64,000 nucleotides of DNA from Marsupella aquatica (taxonomy: Eukaryota; Marchantiophyta), in assembly GCA_973895155.1 (NCBI GenBank), contig OZ316895.1:10106001-10170000 (forward strand), written 5' to 3'. Below the pieces are notes generated by a model. The model was not told the DNA's origin, ran no database searches, and saw only the letters and a program-made list of their open reading frames with translations. Of the stretch, positions 36,426 to 46,218 are shown in pieces. Every line of letters begins with the position of its first letter. Position 1 is the first letter of the stretch. The translations under genes and the position numbers were made by a program.

Positions 36426-38822
36426 GTGACAAGACCCAGCAAGAAAATCAGAGATCAGATGATTAGAAAAGATAGACTTACCATTGCAAATCTAAAAAAA
36501 TGCAAAATTAAAGATATTTTTAAGTATCCCTGTTGTGACAAGTTTTGTTTGAGATCTCTGGGTCTAGAGGAATGCTCAAAACAACGCAAGTATTATTTTG
36601 GTCTTAAATACTTGCAAAAAAATATTTTGCTACAAGGTTGTATCATGAACAACTATAGTACTTCTCGTGGATATAGTGTAAATGGACAACCTATATGTAG
36701 AGGAGGATTCAAGAAACTATATTCTTTAGGTAATAATAGATTGGCAACAATCCATGCAAACATGTTTACAAGGATTGAACGAGATACCTTTTGTAAGGAA
36801 GACTCACTTTCATTTCTAAACTTGGTGGAATGGTTGAAAGATTTTTTCCAAAAAAATATGGATAGTCTTCCCTATAAAGAGATTCATCATTTGCCAGACA
36901 ATTGGACAAAGCAAGAGATACACGGAATCTTTGAAGCTGAAACAATGTTGCAAGAAGAACAAGTTACATATTCTTATTTTTTGCGTGTTTGGAAAAAAAG
37001 TTTCCAAATGTACGAATTTCTAAAAGGAGTCGATTTTCTACTTGTGGTCCTTGTACTGAATTCAAGGCTCTTCGGGACAAAACAATAACTGAAGAGGATA
37101 AAAGTAAGTTCCACTAACTATAACCTTCAACTTTAATTTGATGACATGTAATTCAATATTTGTCAAATTTATCCTTAGTTATTGATTTTTAATTCATTGC
37201 TATTGTATCATTTCAAGAAAGTACATCAATGCCCTTATGGAGCATCGAAAAGTACAATCATTGGAAAGGATGAAGTTAGCCAAGCATCCTAAAAAATGCT
37301 ATGATGAGCCCAACAAGTATTTGGGTATTTGTATAGATGGTATGGATCAAAAGAAAACAGAGCTACCACATTTTCTTCGTTGTCCAAAGAACATGGATGA
37401 AAAATATTTCATTCCAATACATGTTGTAGGTTGTCTCATCTTCAACAGAAACATTGCAGCAAAAGTATTTTTGACATATCCCAATATCCATAATGATGCA
37501 AACTTGACCATATATGTTATTCAAAATGTATTGAATACATGGGATGAGACATTACCAAGAGTGTTATATCTTCAATTAGATAATACCACTAGGGAAAACA
37601 AGAATAAATTCTTGATGGCTTACCTTCACATGTTAGTAGATTTGAAGATTTTTGACAAGATTAAATTAAAGTGGGTTTCTTGTTGGTCGGTCATACACAT
37701 GACCAGATAGATCAGATGTTTAGTAAATTTTCGCCTAGGTTAAACAAGCACAAAGCATTTCGCTTGGAGACTCTCGAGGATATTATTCGACAAGCATATT
37801 CACTTGAAGCTTTGATCATATTTGTGGATGAAGTAGCCAATTTTCAAAAATTTGTCAATGAAAATGACCAGCCAAATGAGAAGGGAGTCTTAGGTAGAGT
37901 CTTGAGAGATCTCAATCTCATAACTTTTCAAAGGCAATTCAGATTCAAACGAGTCATGGAGGATGGAAACGAAGAGACAACATTTCACGGGAAACATCTT
38001 TCCATGACCCAGGATTGGGGAGATGCAGTGACGTTCGTCAATTACATTCCAACTTCAAGAATGTGGGTTGCTGCACAAATGTCACTAAAGTCAGCAAAAG
38101 GTGTTGAGAGAGATGATGTCCATGATTCTTCCAATACAGATGGTGCATTAACTACTCTGGTGAGATATGAAAAAGCTATCCAGGAAGGTTTCAATTACTT
38201 TGACAATGAAGATAAACTTTGGTGGATGAGTTTTTTTGAGAAACAAAAAGATATTATCAAAAACCACCTAGAGGAAGGTGAGTGGCTATTGGAGTGGGTT
38301 TGGCCGCAACAAAATCAAGGTGCACAACTACTTCCAAGGGTGAGAAATGAACTTGTTGAAGAAGGTGTTGATCCAACTTTGGTTGACAAAGTTGCTAGAC
38401 CACAGAGAATTATGTACTTCAGACCTCGACAAAAGCAAGCTGAATTTGGATATTTCAGAGATATGGAAGTTAACAATAAGTGGTCCATGATATGTGTAGC
38501 GGCACACAAGGATCCAGAAGGCAAGTTGTTTTGGATGGCAAAGGTGTCAAAGATTTTGACAAGAACTGCAGACATTCTTGAGAGAATCAAAATCACATGG
38601 TACACAACTGAGGCAAGTGCTGAGTCTGCTATTGATGGGAAATATTTTCCAAAGAAAGATAATATATCTAATCGACTTCTCCAAGATGAACTAGTTCTAT
38701 CATCAACAACGGTGTATGCATACAACTTTGCGCTTTTAAGTACTAATCAAATAGTAGCAAAAACTAAAAAAATTATAGAGTCTGCTATATTAGAGCGAGG
38801 TTCTGCACACTCAGAGGATTGA
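36426..38822 (+). pseudogene. Transposase with Cys-rich N-terminus and RNase-H-like D..D..D core (DUF7869-like)
   Basis: Part 1 (36426 to about 37101) holds a Cys cluster (YPCCDKFCLR) and, after a 1-nt shift at the A run near 36990, FPNVRISKRSRFSTCGPC, then a GTAAGT donor at 37102. The exon resumes near 37216. Part 2 (37237-37670) holds YLGICIDGMDQ (Asp codon 37336) and LYLQLDNTTRENKN (Asp codon 37579). Another 1-nt shift at about 37668 precedes part 3, which starts VGFLLVGHTHDQIDQMFSKF (Asp codons 37701 and 37710) and runs 383 codons to 38822. The ID-G-D/LQLDN/GHTHDQIDQ set is the pattern of a eukaryotic family that, from memory, databases call DUF7869; an RNase-H-fold transposase is the likely function. 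At least two frameshifts make this copy inactive unless corrected by unannotated splicing. Confidence 0.75.
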
Positions 38823-38962
38823 GATTGATGTCCTTAAACAGGTACATGCATCAATTTTAAAATTTGATCTCGAATGAATTTTCTAAGGTTACATGCTCTT
38901 TTACAATTGTACCATTTTTCGGTAAATAAAGACTGTGCATCAAGGCATTGTGTAATATGCCA

Positions 38963-39747
38963 TTAAATTCTGATTTTGTCCATATTTTGAAGAACAAATA
39001 GACCACAATCTGAATTGTTTGGTTGTTGAGGTACTTGAGAAAGAATCTTAAAGTTAGTCCAAAGTGCTTAATAAAATTTTGAACTAAATAAAAGTTGAAA
39101 TAATTTTTCAAATCCTTACCATTGGATTGTAAATCTCCACAACTCCCATTGGAACTTTTCCAAAAAATAATTCTCATTCCATTGTAAAATATCTGCAAAT
39201 TATCATTCAAAGTTCTTAGTCCAAAGTGTTTATATTTATGTACCACATAAATAAATTCAAATTGAAAAAATGTAATAGAATATATATGTACCTGCTCAGT
39301 ATTGATCCAATTACATGGGTTGAGTATAGACCGGCGAGAGAGTCTAGATGATACATTTTGATCGAAGATTCAATCCGATCCAAACATATTACAACCAGAC
39401 TCCAATGCATGCTCATGTGAATTGGCATGAGAATGACCTCAATTTGGGAAAATGGTGGCTTGTAATAATTTTGCATCTTTTGAATTGATTCCAACAAGGT
39501 CTCAGCTGGTTCTGTTTCAATCCTTGAAACAAGCCAAGGGTAAAAAAAAAGGATAATGTGTTTACTGAGGGAGCCAGATCTCCATGTTCCTCGGTTATTA
39601 ATTGTGAGTAAAATTCCATTATTTCATCACCCAAATATTGACCGGGTTCAAGTTGGCTCAATGTTTTATTGTCCAAAAGAAACCCACTAGAAGGATTGTG
39701 TGAGAATCTATGCAAAACATGTTTCAATACAAATCCTCCTTTGGTTC
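38963..39747 (-). pseudogene. Ulp1/SENP-like C48 cysteine peptidase carried by the transposon
   Basis: SUMO-protease-like domain in pieces on the minus strand. The first exon begins after TTTGCAG at 39747 (GGFVLKHVLHRF, then LEPGQYLGDEIMEFYSQLI, the LxPGxWLxDxxI signature). After a frame change at the T9 run near 39545 comes VILMPIHMSMHWSLVVICLD (catalytic His codon at 39407-39405) and MYHLDSLAGLYS (Asp codon at 39344-39342). After introns, VPQQPNNSDCGLFVLQNM gives the Gln and catalytic Cys (TGT complement at 39005-39007). All catalytic residues are therefore visible. The T9 shift, and another near 39190, suggest decay. Such proteases accompany several eukaryotic transposon families; the role (processing or deSUMOylation) is inferred. 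Confidence 0.75.
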
Positions 39748-39859
39748 CTGCAAAGACATTACTTTATGAAATAAGAACATAGTGCAATCATAATCTTCCT
39801 CAATATTGAACAAGTTTGGATCAATAGATACAACATGAGAGAACTAATCAAACTAAAGT

Positions 39860-40976
39860 CTACACCTCAAGGAATGAGCCAAGATCAAGTGCCGGAGCTT
39901 CATGTTCCACTTCATCCCCCGCTTCATCCTCATCATTGACGTTCTCCTCTGCGATTGTAATGATGCAAGTTCCAGTGGTGAGGGTGCTCGTAGTACCACC
40001 AATAGGTGGTTGAACCTTGAAGCTCATGGGTCCTGTACCCTCCTTTGTTGCTTCATCATTCAAGTCCCACGATTCATCCAGCGTGACAAGTCGGGTCTGG
40101 ATACAATCCACCTGGCTTGAACTGAGCTCCACGGCTATCACCAGACGTTTCCTAACAAGGCAGCGCATGAGGTTGAACCACTCCCCGCACATAAATCAGC
40201 AACCCAATCCCCTGCTTCACTAAAATGTTGAATGAACCAATCTGCTAGAGCTATCGGCTTCTGGTAAGGGTTCACTATTTCCCCCAATGGTGTGACACAT
40301 TTCTTTGTAACACAAGGGACTTTTATGATGTTTACCCTTTTCTCATCATGTTCAAAATTGTACATGTCTCTGGTCCTAATACCACTCTCGTGATAATATC
40401 TGATTGACCAGTTTTCAAAAGCCCAAGCCAATCGATTCCCAAAAGGATGAGCATGTACATTTGGCTTCTCCCAAATTCCAGTCTCTACACCTGCATTACA
40501 AGTTTACTTTTTCCCAGAGCATTCATCACAGACCAAGTTTGCTGCAAAGAGTGAATCACAACAAACCTCCACATCTTTGAACGTGTCACCTTGGCCAAAC
40601 ACTTCACCATATTCATAATATCACTGTCTGAAAATGGGACCTCATCATTTTCAGAGCCAGGTGCATTGAATCCATAAGGAATGTCTGCAATTGCAAGTGT
40701 GTAATTCCTTTTCTCTACAAACTTATCTAGCGCCCTGACATCTCCACAATGCAATGTATATCTGATGAAATTTCCATCAGCGTTTTTCCATCGATGGTCA
40801 CTCGACTCTGCTTCAACCATTTCAATCCCACGACGACGGTTGTAGTTCTCAATCGCTTCTTGAACATAATTCTTAAACCTCGGGGGAATAACACTTGAAG
40901 TCAGCTCCTCCGAAGGCTTCTCAACCGCATCGGCACCAATTGCATCCTTGTTCTTCTTCTTCGAAAAAGCTTTCAA
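39860..40976 (-). pseudogene. Beta-class DNA amino-methyltransferase domain (N6-adenine or N4-cytosine), C-terminal part of the ParB/MTase gene
   Basis: Exon opens after TTTGCAG at 40976 (LKAFSKKKNKDAIGADAVEK). Then come LHCGDVRALDKF and the catalytic motif IV, ADIPYGF (40685-40674; DIPY in place of DPPY), a variable region (VETGIWEKPNVHAHPFGNRL), then NPYQKPIALADWFIQHFSE (motif X-like) and the SAM-binding motif I, DLCAGSGSTSCAALLG (40197-40150), followed by VIAVELSSSQVDCIQTRL. The order IV-X-I is that of beta-class bacterial and phage methyltransferases. One-base shifts occur near 40488 and near 40150, so this copy is broken. A tail rich in D and E (NDEDEAGDEVEHEAP) ends near 39874. Whether it made N6-mA or N4-mC cannot be read from DIPY alone. 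Confidence 0.78.
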
Positions 40977-41065
40977 CTGCAAACGCAAACTTGTTAAAAG
41001 AATCCGGAGAAAAGACAATTGGAAGAACCATTTAGGCATTCAAACAATCAAATCTGGACAACAAA

Positions 41066-41380
41066 TGCGACATGGGATACCCCGTATCCCACTTTGCATT
41101 CAGCCAAGCAAAAACCCCATTGGAACATCACCTACGTCAAATAAACATAGTTGAATCCGAGATGAGATACCCCGTATCCCATTTTGCATTCAACCAAGCA
41201 AAAACCACATTGAAACATCACCAACATCAAATAACCACAAGTCAATCCGAGATGGGATACCGCGTATCCTACTTCGCATTCGACCAAGCAAAAACCACAT
41301 TGAAACATCACCAAAGTCAAATAACCACAAGTGAATCCGAGATGGGATACGCTGTATCCAACTACGCATTCAAACAAGAA
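41066..41380. repeat. Palindrome cluster 2, 4 copies, in the ParB/MTase intron
   Basis: About 45-bp palindromes at 41066, 41153, 41243 and 41333, spaced 87-90 bp. They are separated by similar text (AAGCAAAAACCACATTGAAA, then CATCACCAACATCAAATAA). They fill the intron between the ParB exon (donor GTATGT at 41481) and the methyltransferase exon (acceptor before 40976). Open frames over them are artefacts. Confidence 0.9.
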
Positions 41381-41481
41381 TTCCAGGAAGGAAACCACCC
41401 AAATTGTTAAAACCATATAAGATTAGTTGACCATTTGAGAAACAAATAGAAAAGTCCAATCAATGCAAGGGGAGAACATAC

Positions 41482-43436
41482 CACATCGGACAACTTCCCA
41501 CTCCATCTTTCGAGCTCGGCAGATTCTGTTTCTTTCGGAAACATTTGTTTGCAAGTCGCCCAGTCTGGCTGCCCTGACAACTGAACAAAAAGCTTGTTGA
41601 TTTTCACAAGTTTCTTGTAACTCTCGGCTTCTTTTGCCATCTGCTCCAAAGAGATCATCCGGTCCTTCACTCATAGAAGAAGGGACTCAAAAAATTGGTC
41701 GTGTTCAATTCCCTGGATTGCTCTCCAAGGTGTCAGGGTAAGGCCCCCTGCAAGCTTATTCAAAGCTTTTGGAATCGACTGCGCTTTTCCTTTTTTCTTG
41801 AGTTTCTTGATCGGTGACTTCTGCTTATTCTGCCCTTTGATCTCCAACTTGTTCCACATATCAAAGATCTGGTCTTGGAGTTCCCAAACCTTACCCGACC
41901 TGAACGCAATTTGGAAGAGAGGTTCATGCTTCTTCAGGCTTGTGGTGTCCCCCGGAAAAAACCCGTCGAGGCAAACCTCCATTGCACACTCTTCTCTAGT
42001 CTCCTTGGTTTTTGCCATACCTCTGGCAAGGAAAATCTTATGCATTGTTCGGATTTGATCAATGTTGTTCATTTTTTTCCTATACTCCTGATCAATATTA
42101 TGTTGGATGCTAAGTTTTTGAATGTCCTCCCTTGTGAGACTAGCATACACCCAAGCTTGAAGTTCATTGAAGATCTCTCTCCCATAAGCCTGATACAATT
42201 CTCTCTTAGCCCGAGCACCATGATTACCTCCAATCACTCGATATCTCCAGCTTGTTGCCTTTTCTGGGTCCCAGTCTGTCACTGTCGGGCAGTCTTCGGG
42301 GATCACAAACAAGACAAATGGGGTGGTGAAATTTGTTGGATTCATTTTCATCAAAGTCTTGATGTTCTCCACATGCAACCGATCTACTGTTCGAACCAAC
42401 GTTGAGTTCTCGTCATCAATATCTCCAACAAGAAGCAGGTTAGTTGTTTTCAGAATAACAGTTGTCTTCTGAACTCTCTTGGTCTCCATCAACCGAGACA
42501 CTTCTTCGCGAACCACAAGTGTCTCTTCCCACTGCAAAGCTGTGGTGATATCTGTTGAATGGTTTTTCTTCTATTTCACAGCTCCCCTAGATGATAGAGA
42601 AGGCCCACTTGACGAAGTTGAAGGAATCTGAGACGGTGTCTGTGAAATTGGTGGGACCAAAGATGAGACAACACTTTCGGGTGCAGATGGTGCGCGCTTC
42701 TGGATGTCACGTCGATCTAGTTTCTTCTTGCCAGCAGCTTCTCCTGACACCACTGCTTTAGAACCTTCCCCGGAGAGATGATCTGCAAGCTTCCTCTTTG
42801 CCGGTTCCTTAAAAGAAATTGTGGCAGATTTCTCCTTTGTCAAGGGTGTTCCAGACATCTCCCCTGACTTTGAAGTCGGATTGGTAGGCTTCGTCACTTT
42901 CAACTTCAGAGGACGCTCTTTGACGCCAAAGTCGGCTCCAACGATGGACCTATATGTTACCTTGGTAAAATCCTCAACAACCCTCCAAGACTTCAAGACA
43001 AATTTGAAACACCAATAAGAAAAGTCCTCAATCTCCGGCACTTCCAAAATTAGCTTGCAGATCGGGTCATCAGGAAATGTGTTCATCGAGACCCGATCGA
43101 GTTTCTCGTAGTTGAGGACAACTACAGTGAAGGCATTGTTTGGAAGAATGCAAAGGTACATTGGAATCTTCTTCAGCTGTTTGGTTTTTGTGTCGGTGAT
43201 ATCTACCTCCCCAATGTCCACGACTAATCCATAATGGCAATGGTCTTTACCCTTAACTATAACCAACCACACCGCTGGACCGTCATAGGCTTTGTGAATA
43301 TCCATCGCCCGGGCATCCCTGAAGTACCACCTATTCCTCACGAGTTTCTCCTTGGTGTAACCTTCTTCCAAATCTCATCAATGATGGATGTCCGTGAAGA
43401 CTCAGTCAAACCAAACTACTTTGATTTGTTCGACAT
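41482..43436 (-). pseudogene. N-terminal domain plus ParB-like domain, copy 1, upstream part of the ParB/MTase gene
   Basis: Start ATG at 43436 (MSNKSK) directly after an intron acceptor TTTTGCAG. Domain A (about 43370-42850) reads RNRWYFRDARAMDI, AVWLVIVKGKDHCHYGLVVD and VPEIEDFSYWCFKFVLKSW; I do not recognise it. A basic, Ser/Pro-rich linker follows. The ParB-like domain (about 42530-42000) has VDRLHVENIKTLMKMN, RYRVIGGNHGARAKRELY (G-G-N-H..R-A motif, 42231-42208) and LTREDIQKLSIQHN, the pattern of ParB/sulfiredoxin-fold proteins. Next is a Lys-rich segment (IKKLKKKGKAQ) and a helical end LERWSGKLSDV with donor GTATGT at 41481. Breaks: TAG at 43416-43418, a 4-nt deletion near 43365, TAG at 42571-42573 and TGA at 41671-41673; the duplicate copy reads through the last two. 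Phage and bacterial ParB-like domains are often joined to this type of methyltransferase. Confidence 0.7.
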
Positions 43437-43487
43437 GTTCCTGCAAAAGATTGATACATAGAACCAGGGCGTAAACATACAAAAGTA

Positions 43488-44217
43488 GTTGAATGCGAGA
43501 TCGGATACGCGGTATCCCACTTTGTATCCAACATCACCAATTCCCGAGTCTGATGCAAAGAACGAAAAAGAGGGAGTTGAATGCGAAATGGGATATGCGG
43601 TATCCCACTTCGCATCCAACATCAACAATTGCCAAGAGTCTGATGCAAAGAACGAAAAATAGGGAGTTGAATGCGAAATGGGATACGCGGTATCCCACTT
43701 CGCATCCAACATCAACAATTGCCGAGAGTCTGATGCAAAGAACGAAAAATAGGGAGTTGAATGCGAAATGGGATACGCGGAATCCCACTTCGCATCCAAC
43801 ATTGACAATTGCCGAGAATCTGATGCAAAGAACAAAAAATAGGGAGTTGAATGCGAAATGGGATACGGGGTATCCCGGTTCATATCCAACATCATCCAAT
43901 GTGGCTCTTCTTGCAATGATCCTCCGCAACGACCCTAAACCCTAAACATCAGGAATTTCTAGTACTCTGCAATAAAAGACCAAAGAGATGTAGTTGAATC
44001 CGAAATGGGATACGCGGTATCCCATTTTGTATTCAAAGTCAACGAACAGCCACGAGGTTCTGATGGAATACTAAAATGAGGGTGTTGGATGCAAGATGGG
44101 ATACGCGGTATCCCATCTCGTATTCAACATTGAAAAGTTCTGTTATTCGAACATAAGGGCAAAGAATAGAGAGTTGAATGCAAAGGAGGATATGGCGTAT
44201 CCCACTCAGGATTCAAT
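43488..44217. repeat. Palindrome cluster 3, 8 copies
   Basis: Palindromes at 43488, 43577, 43667, 43757, 43847, 43990, 44085 and 44172. The first five are spaced about 90 bp with near-identical 45-bp spacers (AACGAAAAATAGGGAGTTG). Arm consensus GAATGCGAAATGGGATAC / GTATCCCACTTCGCATCC. They lie between the TATA box at 44386 and the start codon at 43436, i.e. in a leader intron. Five-fold repeated peptides in both strands (WDTAYPISHS) are artefacts. Confidence 0.92.
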
Positions 44218-44385
44218 AATGAAGTGCGCCAAGGAAGGGAGAGTTTCTTGAGGTTTTACCTGTTTTTTTGTTTCGATTCGAGCAAATACAAAAAACTATA
44301 GAGATGTTGCAGCCCAAGAAAAACGCGAAGGCAAGCCAAGTTGAGAAGGAAAAGAAATGAGCGTAAACTTTCTGACCAAGCACTC

Positions 44386-44394
44386 CTATTTATA
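44386..44394 (-). promoter_or_regulatory. TATA box, ParB/MTase gene copy 1
   Basis: TATAAATAG on the minus strand in the context GATAAAG-TATAAATAG-GAGTGC. It lies about 950 bp upstream of the ATG at 43436, with a leader and the palindrome-bearing intron between. The same context recurs at 48809, and a similar core at 50975. Confidence 0.7.
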
Positions 44395-44715
44395 CTTTAT
44401 CACCTTTGTATCCATAGGCAATAAGGTGTATCCAAAAGCGGAGGGTTGGAGTCCGAAGGTCTATTTATACTTTTTTTGCTTGATAGGACTTTGTTTCTGA
44501 CTAGATTTAGATTAGGCATATCCCCACGTCCTTGGATTTAACCAAATAGATTTTACGCGTAGCAAATGGGGTTGATGCAAGGGTAGAATCACAAAACTCT
44601 TTATTCATCCGGAATTGTGCTCAAAATAAACTCAGTTGATATTCTTAAAAAGAGTCTTTACAAAGAGCCCATTCAAGATGAGTAGTCCAAAACATGAAGG
44701 ACTCTAAACCGGACT

Positions 44716-45255
44716 CTAAGCTTCCCCATACATTTCCAAGAGCCTTGCTTGCTCATCTTTCTCAAGATTGTGCCAGTCTTCTTGAAATCGATTTAGGTCA
44801 GACCTTGAAAATAAACCTAAGAAATTGATTGGAAGAAGATTTGGTGTTTCCATCCTAAGAAAAGCTTCAATATGAACATTCTGAAGGGGTTTTCCATCGG
44901 GAATGCTTGTCAGCATTTCATTTACTTCCTCAAACTGGCTTCTTGCTAGTCTAAGAATACCCCAGAGTCGTGTACAAATTACGAGTTGGTTCCATTTCTT
45001 GGAGGTGCATCCAAGCCACACCATTGTTTTTAATCGCATCAATCTTTCATCAGCTAGGGTCTTGGATGAACCAAATTCATCCTCTATACAACAAACTTTC
45101 AAAATGGGCCAAATGAACGTTTCAACAATCTCATCAGGAAATCCATCCAAAAGCAATCCAGATTCCTTTTGGCCACTTTTTTGTTGAATTTGTTTCATCT
45201 CTTTGTCGAATGACATCGCTAACCTTGTAAAGACAGGGTTCTTAGTGACGGCCAT
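44716..45255 (-). CDS. F-box-like protein, copy 1
   Basis: Intact 179-codon frame (MAVTKNPVFTRLAMSF...). Residues about 33-85 read GLLLDGFPDEIVETFIWPIL, then RLKTMVWLGCTSKKWNQLV and LWGIL, the hydrophobic and Trp spacing of an F-box, which would recruit a SCF ubiquitin ligase. The rest (NEMLTSIPDGKPLQNVHIEA, LFSRSDLNRFQEDWHNLEKD) is not recognised. It lies in the duplicated unit. Its upstream promoter and first exon were lost at the duplication junction (about 45930), so it may be unexpressed although intact. The weaker alternative is a transposon-specific helical protein. Confidence 0.55.
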   Translation of the reverse strand: MAVTKNPVFTRLAMSFDKEMKQIQQKSGQKESGLLLDGFPDEIVETFIWPILKVCCIEDEFGSSKTLADERLMRLKTMVWLGCTSKKWNQLVICTRLWGILRLARSQFEEVNEMLTSIPDGKPLQNVHIEAFLRMETPNLLPINFLGLFSRSDLNRFQEDWHNLEKDEQARLLEMYGEA

Positions 45256-45921
45256 TCCAAAATAAGAGTGGATACCTGGAGTAATAAATGATATGGTGAG
45301 CTCTTTATCAGAAACCTACAAAACAGTGATGGAAAAACTGATTTTATTTCTTTGATCAAAAGAAAAATATATTCACAAAATTTTTGATCCAAGAACGTTC
45401 ACCTAAACACTTACACACTAATCAAGAAGATTCAACGCGATAAGTTAACCCAAGGATCTTCGTTCCAAATCCGACAACACAAATATGCCAATCGATGATA
45501 TTTGTTTTGGGCATCACGACAATAATTACAAGAAGAATTAACAGAGTGTAGACAACCACTCAAACATATCCTCGACCGAATCGGAACTCCGTCTTCATTT
45601 TTCACAAAACTCTATTCGGAGTGGATTCAAACTATCATGTGGATCCACGCCTCCCGTCCATAGCGCTCCTAATCCAGGACGGAGAACTTTGAGTGCAACT
45701 AATCGCTTATACAATCGATGAGCACGTTTCTCACGATTTTGATTCTGGATTGCCATTAGACTCACAAGAGAAAACGTCATTTTTCCACGAAAGCAAAAGC
45801 TTGAGTCGGTGTCAATCACTGAAAGGCAGCAAGAGCTTCAGTGCGTGTTTAGTTGAACTTTGCCTGCAAAACAATCAGCAATCCATAAGGTTTTTCCCAT
45901 GCCAAAAAATCTCTAGGGAGA

Positions 45922-46140
45922 TACCACTTTGGATACCCCATATCCCACTTCGCATTCGACCAAGCAAAAACCATATTGAAACATCACAAACGTAAAATAA
46001 CCACAAGTGAATAAGAGATGGGATACCGCGTATCCCAATTCGCATTCAACCAAGCAAAAAACCACATTGAAACATCACCAACATCAAATAAGCACAAGTG
46101 AATCCGAGATGGGATACCCCGTATCCCACTTTGCATTCCA
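45922..46140. repeat. Palindrome cluster 4, 3 copies
   Basis: Palindromes at about 45922, 46010 and 46100, the equivalents of cluster 2. The first is at the junction between the two duplicated units. Confidence 0.88.
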
Positions 46141-46218
46141 ACAAGAAATCCATGAAGAAAACCTCCGAACATGGCAAAACAAATAGAAAAGTCCAATCAA
46201 TGGAAGGGGAGAACATAC

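Noticed and set aside
38857-39246. NGSCGDL as the catalytic Cys of the Ulp1-like peptidase
   Set aside because: Frame and surroundings do not fit; the motif PQQPNNSDCGLFVLQ at about 39005 is the family signature.
41423-41674. Second overlapping minus-strand frame (MSEGPDDLFGADGK)
   Set aside because: The alternative frame matches the continuation conserved in the duplicate copy; this one is a shadow.
43488-43892. CRISPR array
   Set aside because: Spacers are nearly identical to each other, the genome is eukaryotic with introns, and no cas genes are present.
43416-43945. Open frames with five-fold repeated WDTAYPISHS-type peptides on both strands
   Set aside because: They follow the palindromic repeat in a leader intron, and both strands are open because the repeat is symmetrical and its period is a multiple of three.
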